This document shows positions 21,690-32,879 of a DNA stretch of 64,000 nucleotides, piece by piece. This stretch comes from Paracyclopina nana (taxonomy: Eukaryota > Arthropoda > Copepoda > Cyclopoida > Cyclopettidae), in the NCBI GenBank assembly GCA_019096065.1, contig JAGUCH010000008.1, positions 2,733,001 through 2,797,000 of the forward strand, read 5' to 3'. The notes beneath the pieces are model-generated. The model made no database searches, was not told the origin of the DNA, and saw nothing but the letters and a program-made list of their open reading frames with translations. The translations under genes and the position numbers were made by a program. Within the stretch, counting starts at the first letter, position 1; each line of letters begins with the position of its first letter.

Positions 21690-21860
21690 AGGGCGTTCTC
21701 ATATTGCATTTTAGTTTAACCAAAACTGATACTGGTTAGACCAAACTGACTTTTGTCCGGACAAAAGTCAGCATTCTTGTAGTGTTTAGCTAAACCAGTA
21801 TCAGCGTGGTTTAACTAAAATCAGTTTTGGTTAGACCAAACTGCGATATGAGAACGCCCT
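21690..21860. mobile_element. Palindromic MITE (AGGGCGTTCTCATAT ends)
   Basis: The left end AGGGCGTTCTCATATTGCA is inverse to the right end TGCGATATGAGAACGCCCT. The interior contains repeated GGTTAGACCAAACTG / CTAAACCAGTATCAG inversions, so most of the 171 bp can fold on itself. The ends resemble PIF/Harbinger elements, but the target duplication is not clear. Confidence 0.65.
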
Positions 21861-22454
21861 ATTGATGGAGAATTAAGTAAGCATGTTGAATTATTCGTAG
21901 ATGACATACCATGTATTGTGAACTAGTTCAAACTAGAAATACGTTTTGTAATTGATGAAAAATAGAAGTCGGAGGGAACAGCTGAAAAGTCAAGCTCCCA
22001 AGGGAGAAAACTAAAATTGGGATGAATAACAGGAAGTTTGCAAATTTCTTCTTGGTCCAAACTCCCCACAAAAAGGAATGCAGAAATCTTGGCGTTGCAT
22101 AACACAATTACAAGTTAGCTGAAGCATTGCTAAAAGCACCTGGAGATCTGTTTTAGCAGAGTTAAAAAAAACAAGTGGCTCTCTCTCGTCAGAAGTGCCT
22201 TTTTTAATAAAGACCACTCCAAAAAGCATGAGTGAGAAATAGCACAAAGTTGTGCGATGTAGCCACAATATGATGTTAGTTTATGTAATTAAGCTGCTTT
22301 GTGGCGAAACTTGCGCGCACTATGTACAATTATATTTGAGACGCCTGCACAAAATTAAGAAAAAATAAGAGAGCATACAGGTTCAAGCCATATGTAGATG
22401 TGAGGGTTTGGTGTCAAGAATTGGGAGTAATGATGAAATATGGGCTCCATATAT

Positions 22455-24893
22455 CTAATCTTCTGGCCATTTGGATTTTCCAGCGACATTCGAGTTTTCA
22501 TTGTGATTGACACTTGCTTCCAGGCCTAGAACTTCCTCTGGGCTTTTCCAACTGGCTCGACCTTCAGCAATACCATATAATTCACACTGCAAATAACTAA
22601 CTTTGAAATTATGCCTTTTTGACGAGATTTTCAACAAAAGCTGCATATTGCTGACTCTGCTGCTCCTCATGGAAATTTAGAAAACACTTTGCATGCTTTT
22701 ACAGAGCACAGATTGGATTTCAAGAGAGAGAGAGCCTTGAATGTGATTCAAAGAAAAGGTATATATTTATGAAACTTGTCAGCAATTTATTTGCGAAATA
22801 TTCGAAAAAAGGACATTTGCAACTGCTTTTAAAAAATTGGAATATCATTTCTTGAAGCGTAAGCTAAAGATGATTGAAAAATATATCGACTTGGCTTTTA
22901 GAGTGAAATGTCATGTATTGAAAATCTCCATCTCTCATTTGATTTTTTCCTCACCTCGTCTTTGTAAGTATCCGATTTTGCTTGGGGAATATTTTGGAGA
23001 TCTCGCATCAAGCCAACGCTCTGATTGTACGTGGGGTTCTCAGATAGCTCGCGTTTTACCAAGTAAGTTCTAAAAAGTGCGAGTTGAAGATGATTTATAT
23101 CTTTTTCATAAATCCAAAATTACCCGGAGTTGGTTAGAAAGCAAGCAATTTGATTCGCCTTGCAGTACCATATTCCAATTCCTGCTCCGATTGCAAGCAC
23201 AGCAATGGCAAAGCAGATGCCAATGATCAGCCCAACATTGGAGCCAGAATCTTCCAGGTCGAGATTTCCATTATTTTCATCCTCGTGAGGCAAAAGTGAC
23301 TTTTCTCGTAGAGAAAAGTCAAACCTTGCCACTCCAGCCTCGTTTTCGACCTCTAAATACCCATGTGCTCTCAGGTCCTCATAACTTATCTTCTGGATCT
23401 TCAAAGTTGCAAAAATTTGGTTACCACGGAAGTCAGGGGATTCAGCCGTCAATTTTCCCATTGTCTGGCCAGCTGGCAACCGAATGCTTTCACTCTCCCC
23501 TACCATGTGCCAAATGATCTATAAAACATACTTTTTTTCCTTGGGAAGGCTAATTTCAAAGTTGAGCCTTTTCTCTCACCCCTTCATTCCCAGGCTTTGG
23601 ATTGGCTTCAATAGGAAATGTGACGTATCCATCAAGACCAATTTCCACTTCGAACTGAGATTTGTTAATCTGGGTGAAAGCAGGGTAGAACACCTCGAAT
23701 GGCTGAGATTGGGTCTATTACAAAAAAAGGGATTTTAATCATCAATTCAATATGCAGCATTTTAAGTCCTGCAGCTCACTTGTAGGGGATACGCATCTTT
23801 CACTAGTCCATTTTCATTGTATGTTTGTAATGACATACATTTGACAAAAAAGTTGTGATGCTCTGGAAGGGGAATGTATCGAAACAGGTTAGTGTGCACA
23901 ATTTCCCCTCCATCCTCATAGTGACCATTTTCGATTGGGTCTAAATTAATGTCCTCATTGGAATCTTCACTGTTGGGCCCAATTGAGGCCAAAAGTTTTG
24001 GTGTAGGATATCCCCCTTGGCCGCTGCATTCGATATGCTCCTCTTTGCCTGAAAAGTCAAGGCTTTCTAAAATCGGATGCATTTTTCATAAGGAAATTAA
24101 GAATTGCTGACGACACATCCATTATTCTTGCATGTGGGCCAGAAAAGGGGAATTTTCGGAAAGTACGAGCTCGCATTCATCATGTAAATTTGTACTTATT
24201 TGCAATTAGTACGCACTACTTGAGCATAAATAATTCATCTCGAGATTAATGTAGCATTTCTTAACGAGTCTCAATTGGCTTCAAATAAGGAATCTAACCT
24301 TTGCAAGTCATTCCAGTTACACATTATGTATTTGCTATGTACGAGCTCGTGGAATTGGCCTAATTCTGCATGGGAAATCTAATTTAAATACTTTAAGGAA
24401 GTTTACCAGCGAATACCCTTCTGTTGGGCTTGGTCTTGAATTTTAATTTGGTTGGAGACAATATTGTGACATTGACTTGAGCAAAAGCCTTCTGCTCAAC
24501 GCTCGATGAAGAATACACTGCACACTGCCATTGTGAAAAATCCACTTGTTTGGCCTCAGAAACTCGGAGCATGCACGTGGACTCGTTTTTGTAGAATCTG
24601 TAGAATCTCTGTCTGCTACTCTCTACTGATGTGTCATCCACCAGCTTTGGAAAGCAGGTGTCGTTCTTCATATCTTCCTCCACAATGATGAGACACGAAG
24701 CTCCAGAAGACATGTGAGTCCATTTGCAATAGTCTATTCTTAGGTCAGCTACACACTCCAGTTCAAAAGGGTGGTTTTGTTGAACAATCAAGTTTGAGGC
24801 TGGCGAGATTTTGATGGCATAAGTTGAGTGGATCGATGGCTGGACAACAAGGAAAATGGCTAAAAGGCAAGGTACTAGCTTCGGTGACTCCAT
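22455..24893 (-). CDS. Ig-domain single-pass membrane protein, fasciclin III-like
   Basis: Six exons keep frame: 24893-24407, 24067-23781, 23715-23583, 23519 to about 23122, about 23064-22960, and 22588-22455. The N-terminus is a signal peptide (LVPCLLAIFLVVQPSIHST). Ig domain 1 has FELECVADLRIDYCKW, like the xxYC element of fasciclin III Ig1, with the second Cys in SQWQCAVY. Two further Ig-like folds follow (HIECSGQGGYPTPKL; a third with IIWHMV). A membrane helix (VGLIIGICFAIAVLAIGAGI) leads to a cytoplasmic tail with tyrosine motifs ENPTY, DTYKDE and ELYG. It is presumably a homophilic adhesion or recognition molecule. Membership in the Fas3 family is a moderate-confidence inference. Confidence 0.7.
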
Positions 24894-24987
24894 TTTGTGA
24901 AGAATGAATCAGTTTACTCTGCTGCTTCAGTTATGCACTAGATAAGAAGGCTAATCTTATCTCTCATTACTCAGGCACACACACCTC

Positions 24988-24995
24988 ATTTATAT
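24988..24995 (-). promoter_or_regulatory. Candidate TATA box of the Ig-domain gene
   Basis: TATAAATG on the minus strand, about 95 bp upstream of the ATG at 24893. Confidence 0.4.
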
Positions 24996-24999
24996 CGCG

Positions 25000-27735
25000 G
25001 TTTTTACATCCACTTCCTGTGCATTTTGCATGAAGATGCTTTATCGGTCTATGATATTAAGCTACGATAGCAGCTGCCATGAATCTGCTATAAATTGAGG
25101 TTGACACTGATTTGAAAAATGGCTAATTAAAAAGGCTTCATTGCATCCCATTTTCCTCGTATCTTTCGATATTGCATTCTCGAAACCTCTCTCTAAAGGC
25201 TTTTAGGGCGAATAAGGCTTTCTCTTCAATGCCTGACCTAGATGACCTTAAAGTATTCGTATTCGTGAATGTTTCAGTATTTATGCAGAAAACTCGGATT
25301 ATTCGTGATAAGTGCAAAGTAAGTGGATTAATGTGGGCCTAAATGCAATATTTGTTATGCAGCTTGCCTTCACATTTTGCTTCCCTTTCGCGCACTGCTA
25401 GCATTTCCTTCCAGAGATGAGCGTTTTCTTTTTACTTTCCCCAAAAAGATTAGATAAATACTGCCATATCTTATCCCGAATAGTCCTGTTTTTTGTCGAA
25501 TGGTCATTGACCGTTGAAAAATTTTAGGAATTTGAAGGAGCTGTAAAATCAATCAAAATGTCATGTTGCTATCTCAAAAGGGCAGTTGAGCCCATCAAAT
25601 TGTAATATTTTCTCCAAAAATGTTGATTCAGCTTCGTTGTGTTGACTTAGCTGAAAGGTGGATCATCTATGGAAACGCCCTGGTCTTATATCAAAACACA
25701 TCATTTCATATCTTGCAAATGCATTTGGAAAGTTAGCAATGCCATACATATTGGCATAATTACCAAAGTATTGCCCATATACTTTACGCTCCAATCTTCC
25801 ATCAAAGGTATGAAGGGCGCCAAGTGAAGAAAACTAGCATAAGATGCCAAAAAAAGATCCTGGTTGCAAAAAAGGTAGCAAGATGTATTACGACTTGAAG
25901 CGTGCATATTTCTCGCTTCTATTTACAGCGAATGCAAGTAGCGCTATATAATTTAAAAGAGTGCTTTTGCATAACGCGCGCGCGCATCTCAGCGTTAATT
26001 CGAATTCGCCGCTCTTTAATGATCCATGATGATGTGATGAGAAATGGCTGGCGCCAAATTTCGTGACCACCGCGAGAGAAGCATTAAAATTCCACAATTC
26101 CGGCTTTTCTTAATCACCGCTTGTCATTTTCCAGACTTTTGTCATTGTTTACGTTTCAAGGCCCTAAATAAATATCTGACCCCAAACAAAGAAAGCAGCC
26201 AAGTCAAATGATTGGTAGGTTAAAAAAATATTTGTGGAATTGGATGTTGTTGACGGAAACAGTTTGAACTTTAAATGTGCTTCTTCCTTGATTATAGTAC
26301 TATATGCCTAAGCTGGCCATTGCAATCACATTAGGCTCGTTTCTAGCAAAGCCGAATCCTATGCTTGCTCCGCGTTTGATGGATATTGTAATAAAGCATT
26401 GTGGCATCTTAACAAATTGGATGCATTTGGAAGCAATAGGATGCACTTGAGCTTGCAGTTGCCATTTTTTTCACCCTCACCTACAAATATGATAAAATAG
26501 CTGGAATTTCAGGCATCTGGAATATTTGAGTGAAGGGTCAATACTTCTGTCGCGACTGCTCCTCTTTTGAGCTTTCATTTTTTGACAAGTAAAAAACAAG
26601 ACGCGCGAGCTCGAGCCCGTATATGCCACGAGAAGTATAAGGCAATATTTCCTCAAGCAGATTAGAAAGCCATAGTAGAAATGCAAAGAATGCGACCTTG
26701 TGTAACAATTTCAGCAGTAAATTGGAGTAAGTGAAACATTTCCTCAACCCCCGGAATTCTTATCACAACAAAAACAGACGATGAAGCTTTTAGGCCCGCG
26801 CGCGTATGTAGCTACGCGTCCACCTCAAAAAAACTACTATATAGTATACGTTGACTCATTTTCATCAGACTTTTTTGTGTGTGCTTCTTCAATCTAACCT
26901 TGAAATGATGCTCTCTTTGTGTTGCTTGAGATTTCAAGAATTCGTGATTTGCTTACCATGAATGCCATGTTAAGTGAAAATCGACATAAAATGCCCATCT
27001 TGAGAAGAAACAGTAGATATAATTGAGCCTTTGTTTTTTATCTTGAACGATGCTTATGGTAAAAACATCCATACATAGTGAGATAAGTGACACTCAGAAA
27101 AACGTACTCCCTTGGGACTGCTCTGCATAGCCCACAACGCTAAAAAATGATCTTTCTTTTTACGGCCCATTTGGGCTTTGATGAAAGTGAGAATTTGTCA
27201 AAGTGGCACTTTTGAGCTACATAATTTCTTCGTTTCAAGAATGCGGGCCCAAGAAGCTCAAAAAGCATGGCTAGGGTATGGGGAATAAAAATTGAAATCT
27301 TGAAGCATTTGTTGCCTGGGCAATTTGACCTCTGCATGAGCTTGAATGTGCGTCTCACTCTCAAAAAGTCAGTTTTTGCAGCAAATTTCTTGTGCGGTTG
27401 ATCCACTTCACTGAACTCATCATGGAAAAAGAAAATGAAGGCACAAAGCTAAATATGAGAGAAGGCACAATCTCATTTTTGTGCATACTAAAACAGTTGA
27501 GGGAATAATTATTAGATAACAGGAATTTCTGATGATCTGTCACAATAAATCATGAATGTTTTTGTGGCAGCTTTTGGGCCCTTTTCGAAAAGAATGGTGG
27601 ATAATAGTACATGTTTTGCATAATTCATCGTTTCTATCAACGTAATAAGGGCTTCAATTAAGCTTAGCAATTAGCTCGCATTAACCATGAGCTCAAAGCA
27701 TATATTAGCTCAGAAAGAGTTAATGTCCCTGTGGG
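25000..27735. other. Gene-free AT-rich interval
   Basis: I see only short chance frames, no splice-linked coding pattern and no RNA gene here. Confidence 0.5.
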
Positions 27736-27885
27736 GAGAAGTCACTAAGGCCTAAAATAGGGGTGGGTTTTAGGATCTATTATAAAGATAGGTTTTAAAG
27801 CCTAAGCTTTTTTTTCCTCGGTTTTAAGATCTAAAGATTTGGATGCTAAAGCCTAACAACTGGATGTTAAGATCTAGTCACCTGG

Positions 27886-28343
27886 CACAGTGGCTCAAAA
27901 TGCCTTTTGGACGCGCACGGGAAAAAAACTCGCGAAATCGGAGTAGTCAATTTTCGTTGGGCCGTAAGCTAAAAACTGACATTCAGTGCACCCAAGTCCG
28001 CAAATTTCCGCAGCCAATTTTGGTGAATAATCATTAAACGGGGTCTGATTGACCTCTCAGTCATAAAAGAACAATTTAATTCGATTCCAATTATATGTTA
28101 TGGATGCCCAAAAAATGGGCAAAAGTGGCTATTCTACCATTTGTCTTGCTGAACACTGTTTCAAGCAAAGTTTGATTTAAAAGTCAAATTTGAATATGTA
28201 TCTGTCAATTCAAACCATTTTTGACTATTTTCAGTGCCTAGAAGTCAACCCAATTAGAATTTGAAAATTGGTGGTTAAATGAGAATTCGGGCGATTTGGC
28301 GGATTTTCTTGTGCGCGTGAAAACGGCTTTTTGACCCACTGTG
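27886..28343. mobile_element. CACAGTG-ended MITE 1 (Transib/RAG-type ends)
   Basis: 458 bp. It begins CACAGTGGCTCAAAATGCC; read from the other end it begins CACAGTGGGTCAAAAAGCC. About 40 bp of TIR includes a shared CGCGCAC. A perfect 5-bp duplication CCTGG flanks it (27881-27885, 28344-28348). The empty site is seen in element B, where CCTGG occurs once. No coding frame. Confidence 0.88.
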
Positions 28344-28533
28344 CCTGGGTTTTAAGATCTACATTGGAAAAACATCATTTTGTTGTACCTGGGTGTTTTG
28401 ATCTAAAGGCGTGGGTTTTTAAGTCTAAAATGTTGGAACATTAAAAATCAATTGTCAAAACTTCACTAATGGCATTTAAGCATTTAGCATTTATTTTTCA
28501 TGTAATACTTGCTCAGGTTTAGTTGCCAACATG

Positions 28534-28687
28534 AGCCCGGTTCCAACAAGGAAAATCAGCAAAGTCAGGAGACGTAACTTGACTTTTTAGCATAGTCAGG
28601 TCACAGCTAGCTCGAGCGCTCAGCTCAACCTGACTTAACTGGTTTACCGTACTATACTATGCTGATATCCCGTGTTGGAACCAGGCT
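28534..28687. mobile_element. Small MITE nested in element C
   Basis: The left end AGCCCGGTTCCAACAAGG is inverse to the right end AGCCTGGTTCCAACACGG; both continue to ATCAGCA. ATG flanks both sides. The sequence is absent at the matching place in element B. Confidence 0.75.
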
Positions 28688-28946
28688 ATGGTTTTGAGAA
28701 TACTTTTTTTTGTTCTGATGCAATAGATCTTGAAACCCTCGCTGTTAGATCATAAAACCTAGGCCTTTAGATATTAAAACCCTAGCCTTTAGATATTAAA
28801 ACCCATGATGAACTTTACTTGATTTTTCCACTTAGATCTTAGTACCCTGATGCCAAATCTGTAGGCTTTAAACCCCAATTTGTTAGATCGTAAAACCCAC
28901 TTTGATTTTAGATCCTAAAACCCACCTCATTTTAGGCCTTAGTGAC

Positions 28947-30050
28947 TGTGGGTCACATGGCTTCAAAGCTGCAACTAATGTTTCACCGAATGAATTACTT
29001 TTGGGCATTTTTGGCTCGAGCCAAAGTATTTGAAAAAATAACTGAATGAATGGAGAGGCGTCTCTCTCGATATATCACTCATTTGAAGAGATTGAAATTG
29101 AGACAACAACATTCGGTGCCCAAAGCATTCTACATGCGTAGATTGCCACTACAAGATATTTTCGTAGTAGCCTGGCTTGACTGTAATTATCCAATTTGCT
29201 TACAAAATTCAAAAATGGAATAGTAACCTCAGAGAGGAAAACGTTCACAATTCACAAACTGTAGTAAAGAATCTGCTGCTAAAATCGAGTTTCCTTCTGT
29301 ATTCAAATGTATCTGTTGTATTCTAAGCACAAGTATCGGCTGTATTTGGCAAGTAATTGAAGAGATGTGTTGTTATACTATGCGATCAAGTATCCCAAAT
29401 ATGAAAAAACACATCCCATCCAGGAGGAATGATGCAATTGCTTTGTCCAGCTAGCCAAAGAATTTACTACAGCATAAGCTGCTCGCAGTTGTATTCAGGA
29501 ATTTCAGAATACTTCGAGATGTGCACTTTTAAGGAGCAAACCTAACTGCCCAATATAATGCCTACAAATGTACGTTTTGCACTTGGGATAGAGCCCATGA
29601 GACATTTTGATCAATAAAAAGCTCCAAGTACAGTAGTGCAAACGCATCGTGCGAATTTCAGCAGGTTTTTTGTCTGCGTTCAAGGCTAGCAGTTTATTTG
29701 CAAGCTATGAGGCGAAATCTGCGACAAACTACATAGACCACTCAAGCATATGGAATTTTAATAAATAATGCGTACTGCATTCGCCAAATTAGGCCAAATT
29801 GACAGTTGACAAGCTCTCCACGAATATTTTGTAATAAAGGCAAAAAGGCTGCATGAAGTCTGCTCAAAAAAGGCCGCAGCTTCTAAGGTTTGGCTGGCAG
29901 AATTCACCTTTATAGCCAATACTTTCGCGAATGCCTCTGGCAAAAAATAGACAATCATAGCAAAAAATTTTCTTTAAAAACTGTGCGATTTCCGGCTATC
30001 TCCCGCGGGAGTTTAATGATGCTCTAGATGAATCTAAGTTAGAAAGCTCG
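28947..30050. other. Gene-free AT-rich interval
   Basis: No coding pattern or repeat family recognised. The last bases before 30132 may hold the promoter and 5' UTR of the lipid-binding gene. Confidence 0.45.
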
Positions 30051-30131
30051 CGCTTCGTAGCTACTAGCTCGTAGTATATAAATCTTAGCTGCGTGTTAAG
30101 GCGAAACGTTAGTGTTGACCACGTCCACAAC

Positions 30132-30864
30132 ATGAAAGGTATGGATGTTGAGCCTTGGAACGTGATCGAGGAGCCTCCCTTGGGCAACTCCAAGAAGCGC
30201 AAGCTGCGACCCATCGAAGGCTCGTGGAGGCTGATTTCAAACGAGAACTTCGACCGCTACTTGGTGGCCATCGGGGCAACACCCCTCATTGCAGCCATGG
30301 TCATGAGGTGAGCGAGAAATGACAGCAGCGTGCATGGAAAAGTGGCTCTAAACTTGTAGTGTGCGGAAAATTGCAGGTCGGACTTTATGGTGACACTGTA
30401 CGAAGATTTGGATAAGCAATGGAAAATTCTATCGGAAACTTGCGTCAAGGCAAAAAGTATTCGCGGATACAAGACGAAAAGTTTCAAAATGACAGCCAAC
30501 AAGTTTCGGCTGGGGGAGGCGAAACCAGAACTTCTCGAGGATTGGGATCCACGGTAGGCTCATAATTCATGCACCAATACCTTAAAGAATGCATGCGTGT
30601 CGTACGTATCGCAGATTGGTCGTCACCACAGTCACGCTGGAGCCGGACGAGAGCGGGCAAAACCACAAACTGTGCCTTGACCAAGTTGCGGAAAAAGACC
30701 AGCACTTTTGCAGCGACAGCACCGTCACATGGGAAGCCGAGGGTGACATACTCATCATGACCTGCACAGTGGGCAATGTGACCGCGCGCAGAAAGTTTGT
30801 GCGACACCAGCTCGCAACGCACAAGCAGGGTGCGAATTCACGGAAAATGTCCGCACCCTTCTAA
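30132..30864 (+). CDS. Intracellular lipid-binding protein (FABP-like)
   Basis: Exons 30132-30307, 30377-30553 and 30615-30864 give about 200 residues. After a charged N-terminal extension of about 30 residues comes the family signature IEGSWRLISNENFDRYLVAI, as in FABP/CRABP. Exon 2 holds the central strands (KSFKMTANKFRLGE), and exon 3 the C-terminal strands (STVTWEAEGDILIMTCTVGN, then ARRKFVR). The C-terminal Arg pair on the last strand is where FABPs bind the fatty-acid carboxylate. The N-terminal extension and an extra Lys-rich tail are unusual, since most FABPs are 130-140 residues. A polyadenylation signal AATAAA lies at 30928. Decayed copies of exon 3 follow downstream. Confidence 0.75.
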
Positions 30865-30968
30865 CCACGACTCATTTTATTTCTACCACACCACCACTAT
30901 AATTATTATTGCATCCATATTGAAACAAATAAATCATCGCCATTGAATAATGCTGTAAGCTTGGAAAG

Positions 30969-31099
30969 CGACCACAAATTTTGCCTTGACCAAGTTACGT
31001 AAAAAAAAAATACTAAACACATGCACCATCACATTTGAAGCTGAGACTGACATACTCATCATGACCTTCACAATGGGCATCCTAACTTATATAAATCAT
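30969..31099 (+). pseudogene. Decayed copy of the lipid-binding gene's last exon (1)
   Basis: Matches CACAAACTGTGCCTTGACC and the ACATACTCATCATGACCT region of 30615-30864, followed by the ATAAATCATC trailer. It is truncated, with an A-run and frame breaks. Confidence 0.75.
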
Positions 31100-31138
31100 C
31101 CTCTTTGACTAGTAGGTTTAGAAAGCAGTTTGCCGCCA

Positions 31139-31371
31139 AAGTCACAATTTATGGAGCTGGACAGAAAAAACACAAACTGTGCCTTGACCAAGTTGCGGAA
31201 AAAGACCAGGACTTTTGCATAGACAGCACCGTCACATGGTAAACTGGGAGTGACATACACATCATGACCTGCACAGTGGGCAATGGGGCCTCAAGCAGAA
31301 AGCTCGTTTGGCACCAGCTTGCAATGCACAAAAAGGGTGCGAATTCACGGAAAATGACCGCACCCTTCTAA
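31139..31371 (+). pseudogene. Decayed copy of the lipid-binding gene's last exon (2)
   Basis: About 230 bp, highly similar to exon 3 (HKLCLDQVAEKDQ preserved). A TAA at 31240-31242 follows STVTW. The normal C-terminus and stop are still readable. Tandem partial duplication without exons 1-2. Confidence 0.85.
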
Positions 31372-31593
31372 CCACGACTCATTTTATTTCTACCAGCGTA
31401 TAACAATATAACACCCATTGACACAAATAAATCATCTTCATTGACTCGTGCGCGAGGTTTGGAAAGCGCGGCTTCGTGCGTAGCAAACGGAGAAGATCGG
31501 AAGCAGGCATAAATTGCCATGAGACCATGGGCACGCGGCATAGTCAAAAAGCGAGGCTCAATCTCTCCGCATCAACGCGTTCAGCCATCAAAA

Positions 31594-31640
31594 CGTAAGT
31601 CCTATCAAAGGAGCAGGTGCTGATCATCATTATTTATGCA
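31594..31640 (+). other. Probable 5' UTR intron of the neuropeptide gene
   Basis: The donor AAAAC/GTAAGT at 31594 and the acceptor TTTATGCAG ending at 31640 bracket 47 bp, 11 bp before the ATG. Confidence 0.5.
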
Positions 31641-31651
31641 GTAGAACCACC

Positions 31652-32142
31652 ATGGGAAATCGGACCATTTGGCTATGCCTCGTATTCTACGTCATAGCAC
31701 TTAGTCACCTACATCTCGCAGTCAGCCAGCCTCAGCAAGAACCGGAGTCGACGAGGCCGAAGAAGATGTCGGAGAGCAGCTACATTCGGTTTGGAAAACG
31801 CAATAATAATCACAATGAATTGGCTCACCTGATGCAGGCAAGAATAGTCTTTGTTGCGCTTCTCTCGTCAATTATCATGACTTAATGCAAATTCGCCCCC
31901 GGAGATCCGGTTCAAAAAGGCAGAATGCATAGCTAATTTTTCGCTCATTTTTTCCAACGTTACAGGCTGTTAGCAATCGAGACAGGCGAGCGTCTGAAAG
32001 CTCCTATATTAGATTTGGTAAGCGTAGCAGCATGTTTGATTCCATCGAGGATTCCTGCTTCACCGACATGGTCAGGATAGCAAGATCCACCGAAGAGCTC
32101 GTCTACCTGCTGAACAAGAATAATTGCTTTACCGCCGATTAG
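31652..32142 (+). CDS. RFamide neuropeptide precursor (two SESSYIRFamide copies)
   Basis: Exons 31652-31837 and 31966-32142, 120 residues. A signal peptide (LCLVFYVIALSHLHLAVS) is followed by two copies of SESSYIRFGKR, each preceded by a dibasic site (KKM and RRA). Predicted products are MSESSYIRFamide and ASESSYIRFamide: Gly supplies the amide and KR the cleavage site. The rest of exon 2 is a 38-residue C-terminal peptide with two Cys. The intron uses a GC donor (CAG/GCAAGA) and an AG acceptor; reading through it gives a stop at 31885 and only one peptide copy. YIRFamide ends occur in some nematode and flatworm FLPs. I do not recognise the family in arthropods. Confidence 0.8.
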
Positions 32143-32879
32143 AGCATATCTGAAGGTACACCCAAAAATACTCTTAGAAAAGAAGAACAATTATGAGCCT
32201 TACTAATTATTTGATACAAAGACAATAACTTCAAGTTTAAATAGTTCCTCCACAACTAAAATGAAAAATCAACACTTGACAGCAAAAAATGTAATAATAA
32301 GAGTTTGTTTAATATTAAAAAAAGTTCTTATTCTCTTTTGGTGGCATGAATCATTAGTTGAATGAATCCCACACTTCGAGCAAGTTTATTAGTTTGCGCA
32401 CATCTTCACAGAAATATGTACTTTTTTCTAGCTTTCAGTGAATGAATGCATGGAAAAATATGCTTTGCAAGGTAACGAAGAATGTCACCATACTTCATAT
32501 CCAAAAGATACAATTATATGGGCTGAATAGGCTACCATCTTCACTACACTTTTGATGGTATAGCTACCGTATTTCTCGTCTGTGAAATGCCTAACTTGAA
32601 TCGATTTTCTTAAAGCTACTGCAACTGTAACTTTTAAAGTAATTCTACGATATTTCCAAGTATATAAAAAATACAAGTGTGATAACTGTGGTAAAATTAT
32701 GAACTTTAAGGAAACTGCTCTAATTCCATAAAATAAGTGTTTACATTGCCTGTATTGAGAAAAATTCTAATAATTTCAACCTTTGGGTCTATATATTGAT
32801 GCTTTCTTTCTTACTTGCAGATCATTCAATTGAATCTCTAGTAGCGCATCCAGAAAAATTGATCTAACTGCTTTTTCAG

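Larger units (their letters stand above)
27736..28946 (+). mobile_element. TIR element C with two nested MITEs
   Basis: The left end GAGAAGTCACTAAGGCC and the right end GGCCTTAGTGAC are inverse, as is the adjoining GGGTTTTAGGATC. It is the same family as elements A and B. TGTGGG on both sides may be the target duplication. Two inserts (27886-28343 and 28534-28687) interrupt sequence that is continuous in element B. Confidence 0.8.

Noticed and set aside
27886..27950. A full recombination signal (heptamer, 12/23 spacer, nonamer) at the MITE end
   Set aside because: Only the heptamer fits. There is an A-run at about the 23-spacer distance but no good nonamer match, so no RSS is claimed.
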